Shown in pieces: positions 50,153 through 58,966 of a stretch of DNA of 64,000 nucleotides. Where the stretch lies: assembly GCA_018333865.1 (NCBI GenBank), contig JAGXSE010000039.1, positions 1-64,000 on the forward strand. Direction: 5' to 3'. The stretch is from Syntrophomonadaceae bacterium. Lineage in GTDB: Bacteria; Bacillota; PH28-bin88. A model generated the notes under the pieces. That model had not been told where the DNA came from, searched no databases, and saw only the letters and a program-made list of their open reading frames with translations. A program made the translations under genes and the position numbers. Positions within the stretch are counted from its first letter, which is position 1. Every line of letters begins with the position of its first letter.

Positions 50153-50980
50153 CTAAAATGGATCGACAACGCCACTGGCCCGGGTTACCTCAATCCCGTT
50201 CGCTTCCAGGGCTTTGATGACAGAATTCACACCGACGGAATCGCTGGCCATATGGCCCGCAACAATTACGTTGCCGAGGTTTTGTTCCCTGACTGCCTTT
50301 AGCACTTCATCCGGGGCATGCATTACCACCAGGGTTCCTACCCCTGCTTCAAAATAAGCCTTAAATACTTCTTTGCCCCCGCTGGTCCCCCCGGCCATGG
50401 TCGCAAATATCCGGCCGGCAAAACTCTCTTTACTGCCAACCCGAATCTTAGGCTTAGCAAGAGCGTTCCTGTATTCGGGAATTTCCAAAAGGGCGTCCTC
50501 TACTTCAGCCAAGGTTGCTTTCGGAGAGGCAGCAAACCTGGTGTCCAGGTGCTCCTGCACTATTGCCTCGGCCAGGATATCAGTAGGAGTGTGCAGGACG
50601 ATGTAAGGCATCTGCAAAAGCTTGGCGGCGCTAACAGCGCGGTCATAGTTTTCCACCTGGCGCAGCCTGTCCACTTCTTCCTTTCTTTCCGCCAAGGCTT
50701 TTTGGGCTTTGTTGATGGGTATTCCTGCCTGAACCATCCGGTCAATTTGGCTATTCATCACTGCCGCAAAGCTGACCAGAGGATCCCCCCCCTTGGGATG
50801 GTGAGTGATGACACAATCATAGCCCAGCTGTTTGGCGATGATCAGTTCCGGCCCTTCCATATCAATGCCGAACATGACCTTTTTAATATTATCTCCGTCC
50901 ACCAGGACCCCTGAATCAACCGGAACCTGGACAAGCCCGGCTGCCCGGATCGCAATATCCAAAATTTCTGCCGCCCGCAT
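50153..50980 (-). CDS. NIF3-family (DUF34) metal-binding protein
   Basis: 275 residues from ATG 50978-50980 (MRAAEILDIAI). DCVITHHPKGG near residue 63 holds the metal-binding histidines; VVMHAPDEVL and IVAGHMASDSVGVN complete the site. NIF3 proteins are often named GTP cyclohydrolase type 2 but their true role is unsettled. It shares the operon with the amidohydrolase. Confidence 0.85.
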   Translation of the reverse strand: MRAAEILDIAIRAAGLVQVPVDSGVLVDGDNIKKVMFGIDMEGPELIIAKQLGYDCVITHHPKGGDPLVSFAAVMNSQIDRMVQAGIPINKAQKALAERKEEVDRLRQVENYDRAVSAAKLLQMPYIVLHTPTDILAEAIVQEHLDTRFAASPKATLAEVEDALLEIPEYRNALAKPKIRVGSKESFAGRIFATMAGGTSGGKEVFKAYFEAGVGTLVVMHAPDEVLKAVREQNLGNVIVAGHMASDSVGVNSVIKALEANGIEVTRASGVVDPF

Positions 50981-51039
50981 GTTTTTACCCCTTTCCATGA
51001 AACAAAGCATGACAGGAGTATAATACTACTTCGAAACCA

Positions 51040-51762
51040 TTAATTCCTGCTTGCGGTGCCTTTCCCGGCAGCCCGAGCCAAAGCCTTGAAAGGGCCCAGA
51101 TGTTCTGGATGCCTCTGCCACATAGCTTCCGGATGCCACTGCACACCCACGGCAAAGGGATGTTCGGGCGACTCGATCGCTTCCACCAAACCATCCTGGG
51201 AGGTGGCGACAACCTGAAAACCAGGAGCAACCTGCCTGACTGCCTGATGGTGAAAACTGTTGACCCGGGTTAATTTCCCGCCATATGCCTTTTGGACAAG
51301 GCTGGATTGCTTGACCTCCACCCCATGGCTGGCATGCCAGCGGGGAGATTGCTGCATGTGTTTTAATACTTTTGCCGCCTGGGTATGGATATCTTGATAA
51401 ATATCCCCACCGGCCGCAATATTTACTACCTGCATTCCGCGGCAAATTGCTAAGAAGGGGATGTTTTCCCTCAGGCACATCCTGGCCAGAGCCAGCTCAA
51501 ACACATCTCGATCCGGGCTGACTTCGCCGTTGCCTGGAATCGGCTCCTCGCCAAAATGGACCGGATCCACATCATTACCACCGGAAAAAACCACACCCTG
51601 CAGAAAATTAAAGCGGATGATCAAACGGGTATCCATTGGCGGCAGCAGTACCGGGCAAGCGCCCGCCGCCACTAAGGCATTGACATAGGCAATGGGGATA
51701 AAATACCTGTTGTTTTCTAACTCATGGCTGCAGGTGATGCCAATTACAGGTGGCATGGACAA
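51040..51762 (-). CDS. Class I glutamine amidotransferase-like peptidase (C26, PuuD type)
   Basis: 240 residues. FLAICRGMQVVNIAAGGDIY has the nucleophilic cysteine (CRGxQ), GVQWHPEAM the catalytic histidine and glutamate, and GVVFSGGNDVDP the oxyanion region. Family members cleave gamma-glutamyl bonds, for example gamma-glutamyl-GABA. It is 59 bases upstream of the NIF3 gene on the same strand. Confidence 0.92.
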   Translation of the reverse strand: MSMPPVIGITCSHELENNRYFIPIAYVNALVAAGACPVLLPPMDTRLIIRFNFLQGVVFSGGNDVDPVHFGEEPIPGNGEVSPDRDVFELALARMCLRENIPFLAICRGMQVVNIAAGGDIYQDIHTQAAKVLKHMQQSPRWHASHGVEVKQSSLVQKAYGGKLTRVNSFHHQAVRQVAPGFQVVATSQDGLVEAIESPEHPFAVGVQWHPEAMWQRHPEHLGPFKALARAAGKGTASRN

Positions 51763-51894
51763 ACCTCCTATTCAGCAACAATTCCCTACCCTAAGATTAT
51801 ATGCAGAATTTCGCAAGGTGATTATCGAAGAGGCATCCTTACCCGAAATAAAAAGCTTCCTTTCGGAAGAATTAATTGCTAATAATAAAAGAGC

Positions 51895-51910
51895 CTGAAC
51901 TAGCGTTCAG
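51895..51910 (-). terminator. Terminator after mazF
   Basis: CTGAAC-TAGC-GTTCAG hairpin followed on the minus strand by CTCTTTTATTATT; 29 bases past the mazF stop. Confidence 0.65.
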
Positions 51911-51938
51911 ACTACCTGAGGAAATCTATTAAATAATA

Positions 51939-52289
51939 TTATACTTCAACCAATCCGAGACTGATTTCCAGTCCCCGGTCGACCCTTTTCATTATTTCTT
52001 CATCTAAAAATGATATTTTTTGCTTCAGCCGCCTTTTATCAATGGTCCTGACTTGCTCGGTCAGGACCACGGAATCCCGTTCCAAGCCGCTGCTTTCGGC
52101 ATCAACCTCTACATGGGTAGGGAGTTTGGCTTTATTAATCTGGGAAGTGATTGCCGCTACAATTGTTGTCGGGCTGTACTGGTTGCCAATATCATTTTGG
52201 ATAACCAGCACCGGTCTGGTTCCACCCTGCTCGGAGCCTATAACAGGATTTAACTCAGCAAAAAAAATGTCGCCCCGTTTTACGATCAT
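51939..52289 (-). CDS. mazF: EndoA/MazF mRNA interferase toxin
   Basis: 116 residues from ATG 52287-52289. [29 protein letters not shown] and [14 protein letters not shown] are the conserved PemK/MazF blocks, the last being typical of Bacillus EndoA. It cleaves single-stranded RNA at short motifs. The antitoxin gene ends 2 bases before it. Confidence 0.95.
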   Translation of the reverse strand: MIVKRGDIFFAELNPVIGSEQGGTRPVLVIQNDIGNQYSPTTIVAAITSQINKAKLPTHVEVDAESSGLERDSVVLTEQVRTIDKRRLKQKISFLDEEIMKRVDRGLEISLGLVEV

Positions 52290-52291
52290 AC

Positions 52292-52567
52292 TCACTTGCA
52301 CTCCGCCAGCTTACCCTCAAATAAATCCTGAAAATCTATTTCCGCATCTATATGCTCCAATGCCAGGGCGAGATTGATATGGGCCATTTCCTGGTAACCC
52401 CGTTTCATTTGCTCTCTGATGGTAAAGCGTTTTCGTTCAGCAATATAGAGTCTCATGGCTTCGCGGATAAACTCGCTCCGATTCCTTCTTTCAACTGTAG
52501 CCAGACCGTCAACTTCCTCCAGCAAGCTCTCAGGCAAGCTGATCATGATGCGCTTAATACCTGACAA
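52292..52567 (-). CDS. mazE: MazE/EndoAI-type ribbon-helix-helix antitoxin
   Basis: 91 residues. [16 protein letters not shown] is the ribbon strand and first helix, and [18 protein letters not shown] the second helix of an RHH DNA-binding domain. The acidic C-terminus ([11 protein letters not shown]) would bind the toxin. The start is TTG with a GGGGGGTGG RBS. It is the first gene of the pair. Confidence 0.92.
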   Translation of the reverse strand: MSGIKRIMISLPESLLEEVDGLATVERRNRSEFIREAMRLYIAERKRFTIREQMKRGYQEMAHINLALALEHIDAEIDFQDLFEGKLAECK

Positions 52568-52833
52568 AAAAAGCCACCCCCCAGTTAATCCATGGCTAAC
52601 AGGTAATAAAGTATATGCTTGGGCAACAAATACGATAACCAGTTGATTTTGCCAATCCGGCCAAGCAGAACAGCCCGGATGCTATAAATTTTGAGAAATT
52701 AATATAGATGTCCAAGCTGCTTTTTATTATATCTGCTTCCTGGAAGAATTGCAAGCCAGTGGTACTAAGCTACCAACCGGTTGGCGCATGGCCATTAAAA
52801 TTTTGCCGCATCTTGGCTTACTGGGGTTAAAAC
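52568..52833. other. Intergenic region between lysR and mazEF
   Basis: About 265 bases with no gene. It should hold the mazEF promoter and the lysR 3' end. No clear terminator, repeat or operator was seen. Confidence 0.3.
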
Positions 52834-53700
52834 TTATATTTTTGCATAGTCGATTATATCCGAAAATTCGACAAAAGCATTAACCGCATAATTATTGAGA
52901 TCTCCCGGATAGATCATCCATGTTCTGCGCATAATAGGTTGGTTATTCTTATCAATAAGCGGTGTTTTATAGATGTCGTCTGCGCTTAGCAATAACGTGC
53001 TTGGCATTATCGCATACCCGTGCCCATTTACGACCATATGCATACAGGTGTCCAGACGGTCAACCTCCATACTTATTAACGGGGGAACGTTAAAATTTTC
53101 CCGCCACCAACTATCAATTAAAAGCTGAGCCAATTCATCTGTACGATAGCTTATTTTTGGGAGTTTCGGCAGTTCTGGAATAGATATTTGCTCTGTCGAA
53201 GCAATGCATACAGTTTCTTCAAAAAGTAGCTTTTTTTTGCCCGGCCAAGCATAATCCCCCCGGATAAACCCGATGTGGGTTTCCTGCGTGCTGACCAGAT
53301 TTAAGACCTCTTTGCTCCAGACTGTGACTACCTTCACATCTACTTGGGGATAGTTTTCTTTAAAAAGCTTTAATACGCGCGGAAGCTTGTATCTCGTCAT
53401 GAAGTGGGTTGCCGCTATGCGCAAGGTTCCACGTGCGCCTTCTTGCATGTTAATAATCTGATCTTTAATTTCTTGCATTCGCGCCAGCATTTCTTTAGCA
53501 CACTTGGCCAGATACTCTCCCTCAGACGTAAAATGGATACCCTTACCTGAACTGTATATCAACTTCACTCCGAATTCTTCCTCGATTTGGCGCAAACGGG
53601 TTGTCAGAGCAGGCTGAGAAATGAAAAGAGCTTGCCCGGTTTTGGTGATATTCCTCTTTTCATACAGCACGTGCAGGATCAGCCAATCTCGCTCATTCAT
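52834..53700 (-). CDS. LysR-type transcriptional regulator
   Basis: 288 residues. Residues 1-60 form the winged HTH (ITKTGQALFISQPALTTRLR), followed by the linker helix and a PBP-like effector domain (GTLRIAATHFMTRYKLP). It is the only DNA-binding regulator near the tricarboxylate operon at 54.8-63.5 kb, though 1.1 kb from its end and separated by a toxin-antitoxin pair. Control of that operon is inference. Confidence 0.93.
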   Translation of the reverse strand: MNERDWLILHVLYEKRNITKTGQALFISQPALTTRLRQIEEEFGVKLIYSSGKGIHFTSEGEYLAKCAKEMLARMQEIKDQIINMQEGARGTLRIAATHFMTRYKLPRVLKLFKENYPQVDVKVVTVWSKEVLNLVSTQETHIGFIRGDYAWPGKKKLLFEETVCIASTEQISIPELPKLPKISYRTDELAQLLIDSWWRENFNVPPLISMEVDRLDTCMHMVVNGHGYAIMPSTLLLSADDIYKTPLIDKNNQPIMRRTWMIYPGDLNNYAVNAFVEFSDIIDYAKI

Positions 53701-53756
53701 ACCGTCTTCTCCTTGCGAGTTGTGAAGTTTTCCACACCCCCATCATAACATAATAA

Positions 53757-53906
53757 TACAAGCCTATAAAAGCCTCGAAAAAAAATCATGGTGATGGCTT
53801 CCCGGGAGATAAACCGGCGGTAATGGGCCGGGAATTGAAAGAACCTATCAATCAGGGTCTGGTTGGTTTCCGAGTGAACTCTCCGGTGGTAGTTCTGACT
53901 GATTAA
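53757..53906 (+). pseudogene. Possible C-terminal fragment of a decayed gene
   Basis: An open stretch of 49 codons without a start ends at TAA 53904-53906 and contains GDGFPGDKPAVMGRELKEP and NSPVVVLTD, which look protein-like. No ribosome site or upstream frame exists. It may be a leftover C-terminus next to the toxin-antitoxin insertion. Confidence 0.3.
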
Positions 53907-53943
53907 GGCGACCAGGAATTCATCAAGGTGAATTGAGATGGTC

Positions 53944-53980
53944 TTGATTTGTAGCCACTATCCTGCTACAATATAGCCAC
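53944..53980 (+). promoter_or_regulatory. Promoter and operator of the Phd/VapC pair
   Basis: TTGATT (53944-53949) and TACAAT (53967-53972) are 17 bases apart. TGTAGC and GCTACA form an inverted repeat across the spacer, and TAGCCAC occurs twice, 22 bases apart. This arrangement suits autoregulation by the antitoxin. Confidence 0.65.
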
Positions 53981-53995
53981 AAAGGAGGTGCCACG

Positions 53996-54265
53996 ATGAA
54001 GAGCATCGGCATCAGGGAACTCAGGGACAACCTCAGCCGTTACTTGGAAGAAGTCAAGGAGGGGCAGGCAATCTACATCACGTCCCGTGGCGTACCGGTA
54101 GCACGGATTTCTCCGGTGAGTGATCCCGTGGACCCTGGCATCTCGGATTTGCTCGACACCGGTCAAGCCCAGTGGAATGGCGGTAAGCCCCAAGGCAACC
54201 CATCTCCTCCCTGCCTTAAAGGCAAGAAATCAATTAGCGACACGGTCAGCGAGGACCGCCGATGA
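53996..54265 (+). CDS. Phd/YefM-type antitoxin
   Basis: 89 residues. IGIRELRDNLSRYLEEVKEG and YITSRGVPVARISPV are the Phd/YefM DNA-binding fold. The basic C-terminal tail would wrap the toxin. A perfect AAAGGAGG lies upstream. The stop overlaps the toxin start as ATGA. Confidence 0.92.
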   Translation: MKSIGIRELRDNLSRYLEEVKEGQAIYITSRGVPVARISPVSDPVDPGISDLLDTGQAQWNGGKPQGNPSPPCLKGKKSISDTVSEDRR

Positions 54266-54693
54266 TAGCATATCTAGACACCAGTGCGCTGGTCAAGTTA
54301 TACGTCAGCGAAGAAGGTTCGGAAATCGTGCGTCGTGCGTTGACCCAAGCCACGGTCGCCGCAACTTGTCAAATAGCATATGCCGAGACCAGGGCTGCCT
54401 TTTCACGAACATGGCGCGAAGGACTACTCTCTGAAAGTGACTACCGGCGCACGATTGCACTCTTCAGAGCGGACTGGGATCGTTACCTGGCTCTTGCCGT
54501 TTCTGACAAAATCGTTCTCCTGGCAGGCGATCTCACGGAATATCATCATCTTCGGGGCTTTGATGCTATTCACCTGGCAAGCTTGATCACCCTCCGGCAG
54601 CAAACCCAGGAACCAGTAACCGCTCTTTGCTGGGATACCAGGCTGAAGTCAGCCATGTGCGACTGTGGTTTTTCCGTTCTGCCGGTGCCATGA
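54262..54693 (+). CDS. vapC: VapC-family PIN-domain ribonuclease toxin
   Basis: 143 residues. AYLDTSALVKLYV carries the first catalytic aspartate, YAETRAAF the conserved glutamate, RGFDAIHLAS and CWDTRLKS the remaining acidic residues. PIN toxins cut tRNA or rRNA. The pair is in plus orientation between minus-strand genes, consistent with independent acquisition. Confidence 0.92.
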   Translation: MIAYLDTSALVKLYVSEEGSEIVRRALTQATVAATCQIAYAETRAAFSRTWREGLLSESDYRRTIALFRADWDRYLALAVSDKIVLLAGDLTEYHHLRGFDAIHLASLITLRQQTQEPVTALCWDTRLKSAMCDCGFSVLPVP

Positions 54694-54794
54694 TTTATGA
54701 TAGCCTCTTGCTAAAAGGCACTGATACCTTTTAACAGATGGGTTCATGCTTTTGCCGTGCTGGTTTTTGCCTAAGCCCCTCCGGCAGCGTCAGC

Positions 54795-57137
54795 TTATAC
54801 GGAATAGTAATTGATTAAACACCCTGACAAAATTATCTCCCGCTCTGCTTGGGAAAGATTTTCGAGCTTCAGCACAAGCGGCAGTTTTCCCTCATCATTG
54901 ATTATCCAAGCCGGGACCGTTTCTGCACCGGCGGCCACGTGCTGCCGGATCCCTTGGATAAAAATATACCCATCAATTGTAAGTTTAGCGATGTCTTCTT
55001 TGTTAATGCTAAAGGGAAGCATGCCCCAGTTGATCAGATTGCTGCGGTAGCGCTTGGTCGCATATTCGATGGCGATGTTTGCGTCTCCTCCCAATACTCT
55101 CTGACAAGAAGCTGCCTGTTCTCGCGCCGAACCATCGCCAGGCTTCATCGCGAAGACCACGCTGCCTAACCCTGTATTTTTTATGAGCTGAGGCAATTGC
55201 TCCTTGGTTAAGAGGTCAGCTTTTACCAATGGCAGAAATACCTCTTCCAGCTCCTTAAAAAATCCGCCATCTTTCTGGAACTGCTGCCGTTTGGCCTCCA
55301 TTTGTTGGATTGCCTTTGCCCGCCCAACATAGCCGGGGTCTTTGCGGGATAAGGTGAATTCCGCCAGCCTGAACGGATTTGACCGGTAGGATGAGGTCTC
55401 GCCGGATGGGATTAACTCGTCGGTAGTAGTAACTGGGTCGTGAATAACAGCGGCTAACCGGATTAAAAGGTTTTCCGGCAACGGCCTGATTTCGGGCCAA
55501 TTGGCAATGCCGGGCCCGAATATAAGCGTTTCTTCCGGATTGGCTTTGCCAAAACCATGGTAAACCCGGTTCTCATAGGCTTTAGGGTTAAACTGATAAG
55601 GAACTGAAGCATCGGGGAAATCTACTTCCGTAGCCGGAGTCAAAATACCGCCGTTGATGGCAGTTGCTGCGATGGAACGGGCATCCATCAAGGCAACCAT
55701 CGCAATTTGCCCCTCAGTGGGTTTTGCGCCCTCCCGGTGCGGGAAGTTGCGGGTAGCATGACGGATACTGAGCTGGTTATGGGCCGGAATATCACCCGCA
55801 CCGAAACACGGCCCGCAAAAGGCAGTTCTGATAATAGTTCCTGCATCAATCAGTTTTTCGAGGTTGTGATTGCTGATTAGTTCGGCAAGGATCGGCTGGC
55901 TGGCCGGGTAGAGGCTCAAAGCGAAATTGCCGCTTCCGATAGCTTTCTGGCCTAAGATTTGCGTCATGGCCACGATGTTTTCGAAGGTGCCGCCGGCACA
56001 ACCCACAACTATCCCCTGATCGGCCTGAAGGCGGCCGTTGACTAGTTTGTCGGCTAAGCGGAGTGTCTGGTTTGGGTTTTCTAATTGTTTTTGGCCTTCC
56101 GCCTCTACCTGTCGCAAAATATCGGCAGCATTGCGGTTAAGCTCCGCGATCGGGTATACATTGCCCGGATGAAAGGGGAGGGCAATCATGGGCACTACTT
56201 TGCTCAAGTCAACTTTTACTACGCCGTCATAGTAGCTTACTTCGCCAGGTTCTAGTTTTTGGTAAGCCCCCGGCCGTCCATGGATCTTGTAGTATTCTGC
56301 CACTTTATCATCCGTTTGCCAGATCGAAGACAGACAGGCCGTTTCAGTGGTCATGACGTCGATGCCATTCCGAAAATCAACGCTGAGATTTTTCACACCC
56401 GGTCCGACAAACTCCATCACCTTATTTTTCACAAAGCCGTCATTAAAGACAGCGCCGATGATCGCCAAGGCTACATCCTGGGGTCCTACACCCTTAACCG
56501 GCTGCCCCGCCAGGTAAACTGCCACGACTTCCGGATAAGTGATGTCATACGTCCGCTGCAAGAGCTGCTTTACTACTTCCGGACCGCCTTCACCGATAGC
56601 CATCGTCCCTAAGGCGCCATAGCGGGTATGGCTGTCCGACCCTAGCATCATTTGCCCGCAGGCAGCCATCATCTCTCGCATGTACTGGTGGATCACCGCC
56701 AGATGCGGGGGAACAAAAATACCGCCATACTTGCGAGCAGCCGACAGCCCAAAGGCATGGTCGTCAGCGTTGATCGTTCCGCCCACGGCACAGAGGCTGT
56801 TGTGACAGTTTGTCAAGACATAAGGAACTGGAAATTCTTTCAGGCCGCTGGCGATGGCTGTCTGAATGATTCCAACATAGGTGATGTCATGTGAAGCCAG
56901 CGCGTCGAATTTTAGCCTTAAATTACGCCAATCTCCCGAAGTATTATGTTTGGTTAAAATTTGATACGTGATCGTGTTAGCGCATGCTTTTTCCGGGACA
57001 ATTGCGGTCTTTGCCAAAGGCTGAAGCCCCGCCTTAGCTAAGACGTTATTAACTTCGTCTATGCTCAGTTTATTTGCTTCTTCCAGAAGCACCTCGCCCT
57101 TTAAAAGGTAAATACCTTTACGGAGTTTCTCGATCAT
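54795..57137 (-). CDS. Aconitase-family hydratase (YbhJ-like)
   Basis: About 780 residues from ATG 57135-57137; an in-frame GTG at 57159 is also possible. MLGSDSHTRYGALGTMAIGEGG is split over the substrate loop, ETACLSS gives the first cluster cysteine, and FCGPCFGAGD the CxxC pair for the 4Fe-4S cluster. The C-terminal swivel domain has RYRSNLINWGMLPF. The closest pattern is E. coli YbhJ, itself uncharacterised and adjacent to a PrpF homologue. It likely hydrates or dehydrates an aconitate-like acid. It is the last gene of the operon and overlaps larA by 20 bases. Confidence 0.88.
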   Translation of the reverse strand: MIEKLRKGIYLLKGEVLLEEANKLSIDEVNNVLAKAGLQPLAKTAIVPEKACANTITYQILTKHNTSGDWRNLRLKFDALASHDITYVGIIQTAIASGLKEFPVPYVLTNCHNSLCAVGGTINADDHAFGLSAARKYGGIFVPPHLAVIHQYMREMMAACGQMMLGSDSHTRYGALGTMAIGEGGPEVVKQLLQRTYDITYPEVVAVYLAGQPVKGVGPQDVALAIIGAVFNDGFVKNKVMEFVGPGVKNLSVDFRNGIDVMTTETACLSSIWQTDDKVAEYYKIHGRPGAYQKLEPGEVSYYDGVVKVDLSKVVPMIALPFHPGNVYPIAELNRNAADILRQVEAEGQKQLENPNQTLRLADKLVNGRLQADQGIVVGCAGGTFENIVAMTQILGQKAIGSGNFALSLYPASQPILAELISNHNLEKLIDAGTIIRTAFCGPCFGAGDIPAHNQLSIRHATRNFPHREGAKPTEGQIAMVALMDARSIAATAINGGILTPATEVDFPDASVPYQFNPKAYENRVYHGFGKANPEETLIFGPGIANWPEIRPLPENLLIRLAAVIHDPVTTTDELIPSGETSSYRSNPFRLAEFTLSRKDPGYVGRAKAIQQMEAKRQQFQKDGGFFKELEEVFLPLVKADLLTKEQLPQLIKNTGLGSVVFAMKPGDGSAREQAASCQRVLGGDANIAIEYATKRYRSNLINWGMLPFSINKEDIAKLTIDGYIFIQGIRQHVAAGAETVPAWIINDEGKLPLVLKLENLSQAEREIILSGCLINYYSV

Positions 57138-58452
57138 TGAAATAGCACACCCTTTCCCCACATTCGCCTGCTGCCTCTGGAATAATTTGAACAGCCCTCG
57201 GGATCACTGCAACTATATGATTACATCCTATTGGTTTTTCCGCCATAGTCAAGGCCTCCTCCAGGGTGGTCGCTTTTTCCATGAACATCTGAGATAAGAG
57301 GTCACCCGGAAGGTTGGTTGTTACTACAATTAGACGGCATCTAGCCGCCGCACGGGCGAAGAAAAAGGCTTTTGAGGCACCTGGACTAAACCCCTCCCGG
57401 CGAAACCGCTCAATAACCTCCTGGGGAGACTTGGCTTCAACCAGCCAATCAACAAACACCCCTTCTCCAAATCCATGGGCACACTCGGCTACCAGGATAA
57501 TAGTTCCGTTATCCCTGATAACCATCTCTGCAGCAGAAATTGCCTTTTGCGCCTGGTACAGATTGATATCTCTGGGGTATCCGCCGGCTCCAGTAATGAC
57601 AATATCAGCCAAAAAAGGCAGGCGACACCTGGACATAGTCTCAGCTACACGGACTCCTGCCATGTGGGCCTCTTCCAGCTCCCCTGCCACAACTGCAACA
57701 ACCTGCCCCCTGCTGTTAGGCACTACATTTAAAATAAATTCGGCACCGGCAATACGGGCTGCAGCTACTGCCTCAAGGTGAAAGGGGTTGCCCTCCAGAC
57801 ATCCCATGGCAGGGTTAAAGATCCGGCCATCCAGGGAGTGATGACGTTTTAACAGTTCCAATCCGGCAAGGCCTGGGATTACACTCTTTCTTCCGCCGCT
57901 AAACCCGGCGGCATGATGGGGTGCAATCAGACCAGTTAGGATCCGGTAATCCGCTTCAGCATACAGCCGGTTTACCACTACCCTGGTGCCGCCAGGCGTA
58001 ACTCCAAGATACACTAGATTGGCTTCATCCCGGCAATCATGGTTTGAGACTTGGAATCGCTTCAAGAGGTCTGGCCCCAACATATTTTTTATTTCTTCCT
58101 GGTTATTGGGGCGGTGGGTGCCTGTAGCTAGCAAGATTTTTACCTGCTGGTCTGGCACACCGGCTTTTTCTAACTCCTGGGCAATCTTTTGCACCAGAAT
58201 CCCGCTTGGAACCGGCCTGGTAATGTCGTTGATAACGATTACCACCTGATCGGTCCGGCAGACCGCCTCAGCTATCCGGGGTGCTCCCGTCGGGTTTTCC
58301 AATGCCTGTTGGACTGCTGCGTCCAGATCGGAAACCGGGTCTATATCCTTGCCCTCCAAAATAAATGAATGCCAACTTCCCTGTAACTTAAGATCAAGGG
58401 AGCTTTTTCCATAAGGAATTGAAATAAACCTTGTCTCAGTCGCTTCTATCAA
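57118..58452 (-). CDS. larA: LarA-family nickel-dependent racemase/epimerase
   Basis: 444 residues. LLATGTHRPNNQEE is the N-terminal signature. HHAAGFSGGRKSVIPG and LKRHHSLDG hold the histidines and lysine that bind the nickel-pincer cofactor (equivalents of His174, Lys184 and His200 in lactate racemase). LarA enzymes racemise or epimerise 2-hydroxy acids by hydride transfer. Position between tctB and an aconitase-like gene suggests a hydroxy di- or tricarboxylate as substrate. The LarE gene needed for its cofactor is at 39.8 kb. Confidence 0.9.
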   Translation of the reverse strand: MIEATETRFISIPYGKSSLDLKLQGSWHSFILEGKDIDPVSDLDAAVQQALENPTGAPRIAEAVCRTDQVVIVINDITRPVPSGILVQKIAQELEKAGVPDQQVKILLATGTHRPNNQEEIKNMLGPDLLKRFQVSNHDCRDEANLVYLGVTPGGTRVVVNRLYAEADYRILTGLIAPHHAAGFSGGRKSVIPGLAGLELLKRHHSLDGRIFNPAMGCLEGNPFHLEAVAAARIAGAEFILNVVPNSRGQVVAVVAGELEEAHMAGVRVAETMSRCRLPFLADIVITGAGGYPRDINLYQAQKAISAAEMVIRDNGTIILVAECAHGFGEGVFVDWLVEAKSPQEVIERFRREGFSPGASKAFFFARAAARCRLIVVTTNLPGDLLSQMFMEKATTLEEALTMAEKPIGCNHIVAVIPRAVQIIPEAAGECGERVCYFNDRETP

Positions 58453-58487
58453 TGCCCCATTTCCCTCCCCCTGTTAAAGCTATGGCA

Positions 58488-58949
58488 TTACATAATAAGC
58501 CTGACGAGTATTCCTTCCGGCCAATACATGTGCAGTACCCTGCCAAAAAATACAATAAAACCCAAGGTAATTACTACACCCGTGATAGTTTGAACCAAAG
58601 TCATCCCAGATTCTCTTTTCAGGAAGGCGAATAAAAAAATCCCGGTTGCCACTAAAAAGCCGAGCAAATAGATTAGTAAAACATAACCTAAAACCCATCC
58701 CATATAAACTAAGAGAGCAGGCATTCTCTCTTTTAAGGCATTAAAATCTTCTGCGCTATTGGCTGAAGAATCATTGGTAGCTTTATTCTTTATTTCCAGA
58801 AAAAGTTGTGCAATTACTAAGGGAATTGCCACTAATGAGACGTACAATGGAAGGAATCTCGCCTGTTTTGCGAAACCCAGCGCTTCCCATGCCGTCCACA
58901 AAAAGACGAGTAATATTGCCACTGTAAACATTATCTGATATTTCTTCAA
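58488..58949 (-). CDS. tctB: Tripartite tricarboxylate transporter small membrane subunit
   Basis: 153 residues with four predicted helices (around residues 5-25, 30-50, 80-105 and 115-145). Size, helix spacing and position after tctA match TctB. It partners TctA in the membrane and contacts the binding protein. Confidence 0.9.
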   Translation of the reverse strand: MKKYQIMFTVAILLVFLWTAWEALGFAKQARFLPLYVSLVAIPLVIAQLFLEIKNKATNDSSANSAEDFNALKERMPALLVYMGWVLGYVLLIYLLGFLVATGIFLFAFLKRESGMTLVQTITGVVITLGFIVFFGRVLHMYWPEGILVRLIM

Positions 58950-58966
58950 CCTGCAAACCCCTCTTC

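Noticed and set aside
51756-51898. 47-codon plus-strand frame antisense to the start of the C26 amidotransferase.
   Set aside because: It overlaps a well-supported gene and lacks a promoter; the downstream hairpin fits mazF better.
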